Positions 34,297 through 47,700 of a stretch of 64,000 nucleotides of DNA are shown here, piece after piece. The notes beneath the pieces were generated by a model. That model saw nothing but the letters and a program-made list of their open reading frames with translations. It was not told where the DNA came from and made no database searches. Origin of the DNA: Archivesica marissinica (lineage: Eukaryota > Mollusca > Bivalvia > Venerida > Vesicomyidae); contig CM026403.1 in NCBI GenBank assembly GCA_014843695.1, positions 7,703,728-7,767,727 of the forward strand, written 5' to 3'. Both the position numbers and the translations under genes were made by a program. Numbering within the stretch: position 1 is the stretch's first letter; each line of letters opens with the position of its first letter.

Positions 34297-36088
34297 CCCG
34301 TGACCATCAGAGATGTTAGGTTACAGTGGTATATAACCCGTGACCATCAGAGATGTTAGGTTACAGTGGAATATAACCCGTGACCATCAGAGATGTTAGG
34401 TTACAGTGGTATATAACCTGTGACCATCAGAGATGATAGGTTACAGTGGTATATAACCAGTGACCATCAGTGATGATAGGTTACAGTGGTATATAACCCG
34501 TGACCATCAGAGATGATAGGTTACAGTGGTATATAACCCATGCCCATCAGTGATGATAGGTTACAGTGGTATATAACCCGTGACCATCAGAGATGATAGG
34601 TTACAGTGGTATATAACCAGTGACCATCAGAGATGATAGGTTACAGTGGTATATAACCCGTGACCATCAGAGATGATAGGTTACAGTGGTATATAACCAG
34701 TGACCATCAGTGATGATAGGTTACAGTGGTATATAACCAGTGACCATCAGAGATGATAGGTTACAGTGGTATATAACCAGTGACCATCAGAGATGATAGG
34801 TTACAGTGGTATATAACCAGTGACCATCAGTGATGATAGGTTACAGTGGTATATAACCAGTGACCATCAGTGATGATAGGTTACAGTGGTATATAACCCA
34901 TCACCATCAGAGATGATAGGTTACAGTGGTATATAACCCATGACCATCAGAGATGATAGGTTACAGTGGTATATAACCCGTGACCATCAGAGATGATAGG
35001 TTACAGTGGTATAAAACCCGTGACCATCAGAGATGATAGGTTACAGTGGTATATAACCCGTGACCATCAGAGATGATAGGTTACAGTGGTATATAACCCG
35101 TGACCATCAGAGATGATAGGTTACAGTGGTATATAACCCTGCCATCAGAGATGATAGGTTACAGTGGTATAACCCTTGACCATCAGAGATGATAGGTTAC
35201 AGTGGTATATAACCCTGACCATCAGAGATGATAGGTTACAGTGGTATATAACCCGTGACCATCAGAGATGATAGGTTACAGTGGTATATAACCCGTGACC
35301 ATCAGAGATGATAGGTTACAGTGGTATATAACCTGTGACCATCAGAGATGATAGGTTACAGTGGTATATAACCCGTGACCATCAGAGATGATAGGTTACA
35401 GTGGTATATAACCCGTGACCATCAGAGATGATAGGTTACAGTGGTATATAACCCGTGACCATCAGAGATGATAGGTTACAGTGGTATAAAACCCGTGACC
35501 ATCAGAGATGATAGGTTACAGTGGTATATAACCCGTGACCATCAGTGATGATAGGTTACAGTGGTATATAACCAGTGACCATCAGTGATGATAGGTTACA
35601 GTGGTATATAACCCATGACCATCAGAGATGATAGGTTACAGTGGTATATAACCCATGACCATCAGAGATGATAGGTTACAGTGGTATATAACCCGTGACC
35701 ATCAGAGATGATAGGTTACAGTGGTATAAAACCCGTGACCATCAGAGATGATAGGTTACAGTGGTATATAACCCGTGACCATCAGTGATGATAGGTTACA
35801 GTGGTATATAACCAGTGACCATCAGTGATGATAGGTTACAGTGGTATATAACCCATGACCATCAGAGATGATAGGTTACAGTGGTATATAACCCATGACC
35901 ATCAGAGATGATAGGTTACAGTGGTATATAACCCGTGACCATCAGAGATGATAGGTTACAGTGGTATAAAACCCGTGACCATCAGAGATGATAGGTTACA
36001 GTGGTATATAACCCGTGACCATCAGAGATGATAGGTTACAGTGGTATATAATCCGTGACCATCAGAGATGATAGGTTACAGTGGTAGT
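34283..36088. repeat. 40-bp array derived from the tRNA head of a family D SINE, about 45 copies
   Basis: Each 40-bp unit is TGACCATCAGAGATGATAGG plus TTACAGTGGTATATAACCCG. The first half and most of the second are the variable-arm/anticodon region of the family D SINE as seen intact at 61668-61698. The array ends inside the same segment (GTTACAGTGGTAGTG), and box A of the SINE is absent. Variants (CCAGTGACC, AAAACCCG) form blocks repeated at about 240 bp. Confidence 0.97.
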
Positions 36089-36154
36089 GTGTTTCCTTTA
36101 AGTGTTGTGTTTTTATAGTACTCAATACACTCAGTAACAGCTGTTGGCTGACAT

Positions 36155-36556
36155 CAGAATCATGCATTTACAATGTTGCATGGCAATGCTGAACTGTTCT
36201 AGGAACAGAGTGAGAGATATTACTCGTTTTTAGATCAGAATCATGCATTTACAATGTTGCATGGCAACGCTGAACTGTTCTAGGAACAGAGTGAGAGATA
36301 TTACTCGTTTTTAGATCAGAATCATGCATTTACAATGTTGCATGGCAACGCTGAACTGTTCCAGGAACAGAGTGAGAGACATTACTCGTTTTTAGATCAG
36401 AATCATGCATTTACAATGTTGCATGGCAATGCTGAACTGTTCCAGGAACAGAGTGAGAGATATTACTCGTTTTTAGATCAGAATCATGCATTTACAATGT
36501 TGCATGGCAATGCTGAACTGTTCCAGGAACAGAGTGAGAGATATTACTCGTTTTAT
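36155..36556. repeat. 81-bp tandem repeat, 5 copies
   Basis: CAGAATCATGCATTTACAAT recurs every 81 bp. The last three copies lack the in-frame TAG that is present in the first two (CTGTTCTAGG versus CTGTTCCAGG), which creates a short spurious ORF. Confidence 0.95.
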
Positions 36557-36699
36557 ATTACCTAGTCGGAATCCTTGTTTTTACTGTTGTTTTCTAACCA
36601 GATGTTGTGGAAGTCGTGATGGTGCAGTGGTAGTGCATTTGCATACATGCAAGAATAGGCCGCAATTTAAAATCATTTGTGAAATCAGCCCCAGGTATC

Positions 36700-37225
36700 C
36701 CAGGAGTAGGCAGACTCACTGGACCAGGGTCTCACGGGACCAGGGTCTCACGGGACCAGGGTCTCACAGGACCAGGAAGTCTCCAAGGGCCAGCATGTCT
36801 CCAAAGACCAGGAGGACTCTCATGGGACCAGGTCTTCCAGGGTCAAGACATCTGTCAGGGCCATGAGATGTCACATGGTCAGGAAGTCTCCAAGGACCAG
36901 GAGATGTCTCAGGGTCACAAGATGTTTCAGGGCCAGGAGGTCTGCCAAGACAAACAGTACTCTCCCGGGACAAGGTCTCCTAGGGCCAAGCAGTTTCTCG
37001 GGGCCAGGAGGTCTCCCAGGGCCAGGAAATGTCTCAGGGTCAGGAGATGTCTCAGGGCCAGGAGATGTCTCGGGGCCAGGAGATGTCTCGGGGGCCAGGA
37101 GATGTCTCGGGGCCAGGAAATGTCTCGGGGCCAGGAGATGTCTTGGGGCCAGGAGATGTCTCAGGGCCAGGAGATGTCTCGGGGCAAGGAAATGTCTCGG
37201 GGGCCAGGAGATGTCTCTAGAACCC
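36700..37225. repeat. 18-bp GC-rich minisatellite, about 27-29 copies
   Basis: The unit GGAGATGTCTCGGGGCCA has many substitutions and small indels at the left edge (GGTCTCACGGGACCAG) and is cleaner at the right. It is purine-rich with G-runs on one strand. Open frames on both strands are by-products. Confidence 0.9.
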
Positions 37226-37244
37226 ACATTATACCCGTTCTGAA

Positions 37245-37570
37245 CTTCCTGTCGCCCGATGGGGATAAATATTAATATCAAACAGACATGCTCTAGCTTT
37301 CAATTTATTCCTGGCTCGTTCAAATAATTAGCCACAATCCAAAATAAATTTAAATTTTATTTAATCTTGATACACTGCCAAATCACTCCAAAGGAACCAG
37401 CTGAAACAGTGTACGCATTAATATATAATAAGTTTAAATTAGATTATGGTAATTATACAGGCATTAGGCCAGGACTCTACCACTGCGCACTGCATTAGAA
37501 CCTCAAAGAAGAGTGAGCAAGTAACACTGATAACGTGATCTTTATTTCAATTTCAATGCAATCATTATAA
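37245..37570. other. Unique spacer
   Basis: No coding or element signal recognised. Confidence 0.4.
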
Positions 37571-37574
37571 CCAA

Positions 37575-39615
37575 TTAACCCATTCAACACCAAGTAACTC
37601 ACATGGACTGGTGCATGATATTAACCCATTCAACACCAAGTAACTCACATGGACTGGTGCATGATATTAACCCATTCAACACCAAGTAACTCACATGGAC
37701 TGGTGCATGATATTAACCCATTCAACACCAAGTAACTGACATGGACTGGTGCATGATATTAACCCATTCAACACCAAGTAACTCACATGGACTGGTGCAT
37801 GATATTAACCCATTCAACACCAAGTAACTCACATGGACTGGTGCATGATATTAACCCATTCAACACCAAGTAACTCACATGGACTGGTGCATGATATTAA
37901 CCCATTCAACACCAAGTAACTCACATGGACTGGTGCATGATATTAACCCATTCAACACCAAGTAACTGACATGGACTGGTGCATGATATTAACCCATTCA
38001 ACACCAAGTAACTGACATGGACTGGTGCATGATATTAACCCATTCAACACCAAGTAACTGACATGGACTGGTGCATGATATATAACCCATTCAACACCAA
38101 GTAACTGACATGGACTGGTGCATGATATTAACCCATTCAACACCAAGTAACTGACATGGACTGGTGCATGATATTAACCCATTCAACACCAAGTAACTGA
38201 CATGGACTGGTGCATGATATTAACCCATTCAACACCAAGTAACTCACATGGACTGGTGCATGATATTAACCCATTCAACACCAAGTAACTCACATGGACT
38301 GGTGCATGATATTAACCCATTCAACACCAAGTAACTCACATGGACTGGTGCATGATATTAACCCATTCAACACCAAGTAACTGACATGGACTGGTGCATG
38401 ATATTAACCCATTCAACACCAAGTAACTGACATGGACTGGTGCATGATATTAACCCATTCAACACCAAGTAACTGACATGGACTGGTGCATGATATTAAC
38501 CCATTCAACACCAAGTAACTGACATGGACTGGTGCATGATATTAACCCATTCAACACCAAGTAACTGACATGGACTGGTGCATGATATTAACCCATTCAA
38601 CACCAAGTAACTGACATGGACTGGTGCATGATATTAACCCATTCAACACCAAGTAACTGACATGGACTGGTGCATATTTAACCCATTCAACAACCAAGTA
38701 ACTCACATGGACTGGTGCATGATATTAACCCATTCAACACCAAGTAACTCACATGGACTGGTGCATCATATTAACCCATTCAACACCAAGTAACTGACAT
38801 GGACTGGTGCATGATATTAACCCATTCAACACCAAGTAACTCACATGGACTGGTGCATGATATTAACCCATTCAACACCAAGTAACTGACATGGACTGGT
38901 GCATATTTAACCCATTCAACACCAAGTAACTGACATGGACTGGTGCATGATATTAACCCATTCAACACCAAGTAACTGACATGGACTGGTGCATGATATT
39001 AACCCATTCAACACCAAGTAACTGACATGGACTGGTGCATGATATTAACCCATTCAACACCAAGTAACTGACATGGACTGGTGCATGATATTAATCCATT
39101 CAACACCAAGTAACTGACATGGACTGGTGCATGATATTAACCCATTCAACACCAAGTAACTGACATGGACTGGTGCATGATATTAACCCATTCAACACCA
39201 AGTAACTGACATGGACTGGTGCATGATATTAACCCATTCAACCACCAAGTAACTCACATGGACTGGTGCATGATATTAACCCATTCAACACCAAGTAACT
39301 CACATGGACTGGTGCATGATATTAACCCATTCAACACCAAGTAACTGACATGGACTGGTGCATGATATTAACCCATTCAACACCAAGTAACTGACATGGA
39401 CTGGTGCATGATATTAACCCATTCAACACCAAGTAACTGACATGGACTGGTGCATGATATTAACCCATTCAACACCAAGTAACTGACATGGACTGGTGCA
39501 TGATATTAACCCATTCAACACCAAGTAACTGACATGGACTGGTGCATGATATTAACCCATTCAACACCAAGTAACTGACATGGACTGGTGCATGATATTA
39601 ACCCATTCAACACCA
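37575..39615. repeat. 46-bp array made of the MITE terminus, about 44 copies
   Basis: Each unit is TTAACCCATTCAACACCAAG plus TAACTGACATGGACTGGTGC plus ATGATA. It equals the first 46 bp of the MITE, with every junction at ATATTAACCC. Two unit variants (AACTGACATGG and AACTCACATGG) occur in blocks, and a few shortened units (GCATATTTAACCC) are shared between distant positions (38673, 38903). Confidence 0.97.
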
Positions 39616-39833
39616 AGTAACTGACATGGACTGATCAATGATATTTTTAGACCAATAAATTAATAACAAAATTACATTTGGATCAGTTCATTTATCAAAA
39701 TGGGTAATTTTTTATAATTATATTACTTGAAAAAAGTGCAGATCCTGATGAGCCGGCTCGTCACGAGCCGGCTCATCTGGATCTACACTTTTTTGTAAGC
39801 CAATTTAGAGGTCTGTGGTGTTGAAAGGGTTAA
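37575..39833. mobile_element. TTAA-flanked MITE whose left end has become a 46-bp array
   Basis: The right part (39600-39833) is an ordinary family member: GACCAATAAATTAATAA, hairpin GAGCCGGCTCGTCACGAGCC, end GTTGAAAGGGTTAA. The left end is not single but repeated about 44 times. The whole structure is bounded by TTAA at 37575 and at 39830-39833. Confidence 0.92.
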
Positions 39834-39937
39834 TGCCTTGCTTAGTATGATAATAACTCTCACCATTAACACAGGGAGACCCTTCATGGCTGGTACCCTG
39901 CACAAATAGCGCTGGTGTGAATTCTAATTATAAGACT

Positions 39938-40192
39938 TGGCTGTCCTATTAGCGCAGTGGTTAGCGTGCTCGCTTCTCACCAATGCATCCCGGGGTTCGA
40001 TCCTCGGACAGGGAAGTATGTGAGATGGTATGGTGGTTGCCAGATCGGACAGGTGGGTTTTCTCCGGGTACTCCGATTTCCTCAAACACGAATGACCATA
40101 TATACGCTATCATCCACGCCAACGAGAGTGATTAATATAAGTTGTTAGAACTTGCTTCGCAATGGTTGTAAAATAAATAGTTTAAACTTTTT
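39938..40192 (+). mobile_element. tRNA-derived SINE, family A
   Basis: TTAGCGCAGTGGTTAGCGTG (box A), GGGGTTCGATCCTCGG (box B), then the GGGTTTTCTCCGGGTACTCC central domain and a TTGTAAAATAAATAG tail. About 90% similar by eye to 25674-25928. Confidence 0.95.
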
Positions 40193-40204
40193 TTAAAATA
40201 AATT

Positions 40205-40406
40205 TTAGATTGAACACATTGCTAGCAGTGAAAATAACAGTAAACACAAATGGAATTGTTGAATTGCTAACGAAATTCCATGACACATTTTATATTTCCA
40301 GAGTTTTCAGTGACAAATAATAAAAACATATTAAAGGATTGTCGTCTGCTACAATTATTTGAAATATTGATAAGACTTTATTTTACCCAGCATGCAAAGA
40401 GTTAAC
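40205..40406. mobile_element. GCATGCTGGG-type MITE, near-complete
   Basis: GTGAAAATAACAGTAAAC, GAGTTTTCAGTGACAAATAA and TTTACCCAGCATGCAAAGAG ending in TTAA match 25610-26086. The left terminus is shortened. Confidence 0.6.
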
Positions 40407-40474
40407 ACAATACATATCAGGAAGTTTGTGTCTGTAACAATTGGTCAAATTAATGCCATATGTCTTCAAGTTAC

Positions 40475-41130
40475 TTCCAGGAGAGAGACTGACTCCCAGA
40501 AGTTAGGGCTGACTAATGTCCCTAAGAGGTACAGACTGACTCCCAGAAGTTAGGGCTGACTAATGTCCCTAAGAGGTACAGAGTGACTCCCAGAAGTTAG
40601 GGCTGACTATGTCCATATGAGGTGCAGAGTGACTCCCAGAAGTTAGGGCTGACTATGTCCATATGAGGTGCAGAGTGACACCCAGCTGTTAGGGCTGACT
40701 ATGTCCATATGAGGTGCAGAGTGACTCCCTAAGAGGTACAGAGTGGCTCCCTAAGAGGTACAGAGTGACTCCCTAAGAGGTGCAGAGTGACTCCCAGAAG
40801 TTAGGGCTGACTATGTCCATAAGAGGTGCAGGTTGACTTCCCAGCAGCTAAGACAGACTGACTCATGTCCCTAAGAGGTACAGAGTGACTCCCAGAAGAT
40901 AGGGCTGACTAATGTCACTAAGAGGTGTAGAGTGACTCCCTAAGAAGTACAGAGTGACTCCCTAAGAGGTGCAGAGTGACTCCCTAAGAGGTACAGAGTG
41001 ACTTCCATAAGTTATGGCTGACTAATGTCCCTAAGAGGTACATAGTGACTCTCATAAGTTATGGCTGACTAATGTCCCTAAGAAGTACATAGTGACTCTC
41101 AGAAGTCAGGGCTGACTATGTCCATAGCAG
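40475..41130. repeat. Irregular ~49-bp minisatellite
   Basis: Combinations of AGAGTGACTCCCAGAAGTTA, GGGCTGACTAATGTCCCTAA and GAGGTACAG appear in varying order. Some units lack the central segment, and two late units read TCATAAGTTATGG. Confidence 0.9.
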
Positions 41131-41134
41131 GCAA

Positions 41135-41445
41135 TAACCAGAGACTGGCAGACACATGGTCTATTATATATTAACTTTCTTCCCTAAGCATTATAAGACC
41201 ATCAATATATGTCATGTACCTGTGATTGGAGGCCTATTTCATGCATATGTTGTAATCATGCAAGTGGTCAATACATTTCATTGCAGTGAGCATGAAATAT
41301 ACGCTGTCTTTGTCTGAGTGCAAGTGCTGCTATGTTTATTATAGTGTCACCTCCATTGAAAGGACGAGACATTACTGACTTGTGAGATACCCTTGTTTTA
41401 CGAACATCACTACTTCATGAATCCTATCTGTGTAGGCTTTATTTA
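41135..41445. other. Unique spacer
   Basis: No gene or repeat recognised. Confidence 0.35.
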
Positions 41446-41451
41446 ACTAGC

Positions 41452-43731
41452 TGTGTGGTAATGCTGGAGAGAACCAGACAGTCTGTATGGTAATGCTGGG
41501 TAGAACCAGACAGTATGTATGGTAATGCTGGAGAGAACCAGACAGTCTGTATGGTAATGCTGGAGAGAACCAGACAGTATGTATGGTAATGCTGGGTAGA
41601 ACCAGACAGTCTGTATGGTAATGCTGGAGAGAACCAGACAGTCTGTATGGTAATGCTGGAGAGAACCAGACAGTCTGTATGGTAATGCTGGGTAGAACCA
41701 GACAGTCTGTATGGTAATGCTGGAGAGAACCAGACAGTCTGTATGGTAATGCTGGAGAGAACCAGACAGTCTGTATGGTAATGCTGGAGAGAACCAGACA
41801 GTATGTATGGTAATGCTGGAGACTGTATGGTAATGCTGGAGAGAACCAGACAGTCTGTATGGTAATGCTGGAGAGAACCAGACAGTCTGTATGGTAATGC
41901 TGGAGAGAACCAGACAGTCTGTATGGTAATGCTGGAGAGAACCAGACAGTCTGTATGGTAATGCTGGAGAGAACCAGACAGTCTGTATGGTAATGCTGGA
42001 GAGAACCAGACAGTCTGTATGGTAATGCTGGAGAGAACCAGACAGTATGTGTGGTAATGCTGGAGAGAACCAGACAGTATGTGTGGTAATGCTGGAGAGA
42101 ACCAGACAGTCTGTATGGTAATGCTGGAGAGAACAGACAGTCTGTATGGTAATGCTGGAGAGAACCAGACAGTCTGTATGGTAATGCTGGAGAGAACCAG
42201 ACAGTCTGTATGGTAATGCTGGAGAGAACCAGACAGTCTGTATGGTAATGCTGGAGAGAACCAGACAGTCTGTATGGTAATGCTGGAGAGAACATGACAG
42301 TCTGTATGGTAATGCTGGAGAGAACCAGACAGTCTGTATGGTAATGCTGGAGAGAACCAGACAGTCTGTATGGTAATGCTGGAGAGAACCAGACAGTCTG
42401 TATGGTAATGCTGGAGAGAACCAGACAGTCTGTATGGTAATGCTGGAGAGAACCAGACAGTCTGTATGGTAATGCTGGAGAGAACCAGACAGTCTGTATG
42501 GTAATGCTGGAGAGAACCAGACAGTCTGTGTGGTATGCTGGAGAGAACCAGACAGTCTGTATGGTAATGCTGGAGAGAACCAGACAGTCTGTATGGTAAT
42601 GCTGGAGAGAACCAGACAGTCTGTATGGTAATGCTGGAGAGAACCAGACAGTCTGTATGGTAATGCTGGAGAGAACCAGACAGTCTGTATGGTAATGCTG
42701 GAGAGAACCAGACAGTCTGTATGGTAATGCTGGAGAGAACCAGACAGTCTGTATGGTAATGCTGGAGAGAACCAGACAGTCTGTATGGTAATGCTGGAGA
42801 GAACCAGACAGTCTGTATGGTAATGCTGGAGAGAACCAGACAGTCTGTATGGTAATGCTGGAGAGAACCAGACAGTCTGTATGGTAATGCTGGAGAGAAC
42901 CAGACAGTCTGTATGGTAATGCTGGAGAGAACCAGACAGTCTGTATGGTAATGCTGGAGAGAACCAGACAGTCTGTATGGTAATGCTGGAGAGAACCAGA
43001 CAGTCTGTATGGTAATGCTGGAGAGAACCAGACAGTCTGTATGGTAATGCTGGAGAGAACCAGACAGTCTGTATGGTAATGCTGGAGAGAACCAGACAGT
43101 CTGTATGGTAATGCTGGAGAGAACATGACAGTCTGTATGGTAATGCTGGAGAGAACCAGACAGTATGTATGGTAATGCTGGAGAGAACCAGACAGTATGT
43201 ATGGTAATGCTGGAGAGAACCAGACAGTCTGTATGGTAATGCTGGAGAGAACCAGACAGTCTGTATGGTAATGCTGGAGAGAACCAGACAGTCTGTATGG
43301 TAATGCTGGAGAGAACCAGACAGTCTGTATGGTAATGCTGGAGAGAACCAGACAGTCTGTATGGTAATGCTGGAGAGAACCAGACAGTCTGTATGGTAAT
43401 GCTGGAGAGAACCAGACAGTCTGTATGGTAATGCTGGAGAGAACCAGACAGTCTGTATGGTAATGCTGGAGAGAACCAGACAGTCTGTATGGTAATGCTG
43501 GAGAGAAGCATGACAGTCTGTATGGTAATGCTGGAGAGAACCAGACAGTCTGTATGGTAATGCTGGAGAGAACATGACAGTCTGTATGGTAATGCTGGAG
43601 AGAACATGACAGTCTGTATGGTAATGCTGGAGAGAACCAGACAGTATGTATGGTAATGCTGGAGAGAACCAGACAGTATGTATGGTAATGCTGGAGAGAA
43701 CCAGACAGTCTGTATGGTAATGCTGGAGAGA
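41452..43731. repeat. 32-bp satellite array, block 1 (about 71 copies to the gap)
   Basis: Unit AGAACCAGACAGTCTGTATG plus GTAATGCTGGAG. The left ~350 bp mixes in the GCTGGGTAGAACC and CAGTATGTATGG variants that dominate block 2 (57516-59556); the rest is very homogeneous. The unit has no stop codon in any minus-strand frame, giving overlapping ORFs of over 700 codons in all three frames. The array runs into the Ns. Confidence 0.98.
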
Positions 43732-44731
43732 NNNNNNNNNNNNNNNNNNNNNNNNNNNNNNNNNNNNNNNNNNNNNNNNNNNNNNNNNNNNNNNNNNNNN
43801 NNNNNNNNNNNNNNNNNNNNNNNNNNNNNNNNNNNNNNNNNNNNNNNNNNNNNNNNNNNNNNNNNNNNNNNNNNNNNNNNNNNNNNNNNNNNNNNNNNNN
43901 NNNNNNNNNNNNNNNNNNNNNNNNNNNNNNNNNNNNNNNNNNNNNNNNNNNNNNNNNNNNNNNNNNNNNNNNNNNNNNNNNNNNNNNNNNNNNNNNNNNN
44001 NNNNNNNNNNNNNNNNNNNNNNNNNNNNNNNNNNNNNNNNNNNNNNNNNNNNNNNNNNNNNNNNNNNNNNNNNNNNNNNNNNNNNNNNNNNNNNNNNNNN
44101 NNNNNNNNNNNNNNNNNNNNNNNNNNNNNNNNNNNNNNNNNNNNNNNNNNNNNNNNNNNNNNNNNNNNNNNNNNNNNNNNNNNNNNNNNNNNNNNNNNNN
44201 NNNNNNNNNNNNNNNNNNNNNNNNNNNNNNNNNNNNNNNNNNNNNNNNNNNNNNNNNNNNNNNNNNNNNNNNNNNNNNNNNNNNNNNNNNNNNNNNNNNN
44301 NNNNNNNNNNNNNNNNNNNNNNNNNNNNNNNNNNNNNNNNNNNNNNNNNNNNNNNNNNNNNNNNNNNNNNNNNNNNNNNNNNNNNNNNNNNNNNNNNNNN
44401 NNNNNNNNNNNNNNNNNNNNNNNNNNNNNNNNNNNNNNNNNNNNNNNNNNNNNNNNNNNNNNNNNNNNNNNNNNNNNNNNNNNNNNNNNNNNNNNNNNNN
44501 NNNNNNNNNNNNNNNNNNNNNNNNNNNNNNNNNNNNNNNNNNNNNNNNNNNNNNNNNNNNNNNNNNNNNNNNNNNNNNNNNNNNNNNNNNNNNNNNNNNN
44601 NNNNNNNNNNNNNNNNNNNNNNNNNNNNNNNNNNNNNNNNNNNNNNNNNNNNNNNNNNNNNNNNNNNNNNNNNNNNNNNNNNNNNNNNNNNNNNNNNNNN
44701 NNNNNNNNNNNNNNNNNNNNNNNNNNNNNNN
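43732..44731. other. Assembly gap of exactly 1000 Ns
   Basis: A fixed-length run of N separates the 32-bp array from the 25-bp array. The true distance and even adjacency are unknown. ORFs drawn through it are meaningless. Confidence 1.
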
Positions 44732-47700
44732 CTCCAGATGATTATACAGCATTACACTCCAGATGATTATACAGCATTACACTCCAGATGATTATACAAC
44801 ATTACACTCCAGATGATTATACAGCATTACACTCCAGATGATTATACAGCATTACACTCCAGATGATTATACAACATTACACTCCAGATGATTATACAGC
44901 ATTACACTCCAGATGATTATACAACATTACACTCCAGATGATTATACAACATTACACTCCAGATGATTATACAACATTACACTCCAGATGATTATACAGC
45001 ATTACACTCCAGATGATTATACAGCATTACACTCCAGATGATTATACAACATTACACTCCAGATGATTATACAGCATTACACTCCAGATGATTATACAGC
45101 ATTACACTCCAGATGATTATACAACATTACACTCCAGATGATTATACAGCATTACACTCCAGATGATTATACAGCATTACACTCCAGATGATTATACAGC
45201 ATTACACTCCAGATGATTATACAGCATTACACTCCAGATGATTATACAGCATTACACTCCAGATGATTATACAGCATTACACTCGATGATTATACAGCAT
45301 TACACTCGATGATTATACAACATTACACTCCAGATGATTATACAGCATTACACTCGATGATTATACAGCATTACACTCCAGATGATTATACAGCATTACA
45401 CTCGATGATTATACAACATTACACTCCAGATGATTATACAGCATTACACTCGATGATTATACAGCATTACACTCCAGATGATTATACAGCATTACACTCG
45501 ATGATTATACAACATTACACTCCAGATGATTATACAACATTACACTCGATGATTATACAGCATTACACTCCAGATGATTATACAACATTACACTCCAGAT
45601 GATTATACAGCATTACACTCCAGATGATTATACAGCATTACACTCGATGATTATACAGCATTACACTCCAGATGATTATACAACATTACACTCCAGATGA
45701 TTATACAGCATTACACTCCAGATGATTATACAGCATTACACTCCAGATGATTATACAGCATTACACTCCAGATGATTATACAGCATTACACTCCAGATGA
45801 TTATACAGCATTACACTCCAGATGATTATACAGCATTACACTCCAGATGATTATACAGCATTACACTCCAGATGATTATACAGCATTACACTCCAGATGA
45901 TTATACAGCATTACACTCCAGATGATTATACAGCATTACACTCCAGATGATTATACAGCATTACACTCCAGATGATTATACAACATTACACTCGATGATT
46001 ATACAGCATTACACTCCAGATGATTATACAACATTACACTCCAGATGATTATACAGCATTACACTCCAGATGATTATACAGCATTACACTCCAGATGATT
46101 ATACAGCATTACACTCCAGATGATTATACAGCATTACACTCCAGATGATTATACAGCATTACACTCCAGATGATTATACAGCATTACACTCCAGATGATT
46201 ATACAGCATTACACTCCAGATGATTATACAGCATTACACTCGATGATTATACAACATTACACTCCAGATGATTATACAGCATTACACTCCAGATGATTAT
46301 ACAGCATTACACTCCAGATGATTATACAGCATTACACTCCAGATGATTATACAACATTACACTCCAGATGATTATACAGCATTACACTCCAGATGATTAT
46401 ACAGCATTACACTCCAGATGATTATACAGCATTACACTCGATGATTATACAACATTACACTCCAGATGATTATACAACATTACACTCCAGATGATTATAC
46501 AACATTACACTCCAGATGATTATACAACATTACACTCCAGATGATTATACAACATTACACTCCAGATGATTATACAACATTACACTCCAGATGATTATAC
46601 AACATTACACTCCAGATGATTATACAGCATTACACTCGATGATTATACAGCATTACACTCCAGATATTATACAACATTACACTCCAGATGATTATACAAC
46701 ATTACACTCCAGATGATTATACAGCATTACACTCCAGATGATTATACAGCATTACACTCCAGATGATTATACAGCATTACACTCCAGATGATTATACAGC
46801 ATTACACTCCAGATGATTATACAGCATTACACTCCAGATGATTATACAGCATTACACTCCAGATGATTATACAGCATTACACTCCAGATGATTATACAAC
46901 ATTACACTCCAGATGATTATACAGCATTACACTCCAGATGATTATACAACATTACACTCCAGATGATTATACAACATTACACTCCAGATGATTATACAAC
47001 ATTACACTCCAGATGATTATACAGCATTACACTCCAGATGATTATACAGCATTACACTCCAGATGATTATACAACATTACACTCCAGATGATTATACAAC
47101 ATTACACTCCAGATGATTATACAGCATTACACTCGATGATTATACAGCATTACACTCCAGATGATTATACAGCATTACACTCCAGATGATTATACAGCAT
47201 TACACTCCAGATGATTATACAGCATTACACTCCAGATGATTATACAGCATTACACTCCAGATGATTATACAGCATTACACTCCAGATGATTATACAGCAT
47301 TACACTCGATGATTATACAGCATTACACTCGATGATTATACAACATTACACTCCAGATGATTATACAGCATTACACTCGATGATTATACAGCATTACACT
47401 CCAGATGATTATACAGCATTACACTCGATGATTATACAGCATTACACTCCAGATGATTATACAGCATTACACTCGATGATTATACAGCATTACACTCCAG
47501 ATGATTATACAGCATTACACTCGATGATTATACAACATTACACTCCAGATGATTATACAACATTACACTCGATGATTATACAGCATTACACTCCAGATGA
47601 TTATACAGCATTACACTCCAGATGATTATACAGCATTACACTCGATGATTATACAGCATTACACTCCAGATGATTATACAGCATTACACTCGATGATTAT

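Noticed and set aside
34283..36088. CRISPR-like array
   Set aside because: The units are contiguous without unique spacers, the origin is a SINE head, and the genome is eukaryotic.
36335..37281. ORFs of 76-198 codons in the 81-bp and 18-bp arrays
   Set aside because: Early 81-bp units have an in-frame stop. The 18-bp array is open in several frames on both strands, as expected from a repeat lacking T-rich stops.
41439..44752. Minus-strand ORFs of 700-1100 codons
   Set aside because: They are repeat readings of the 32-bp satellite in all three frames, and the longest runs through the N gap. No unique start, splice site or domain.
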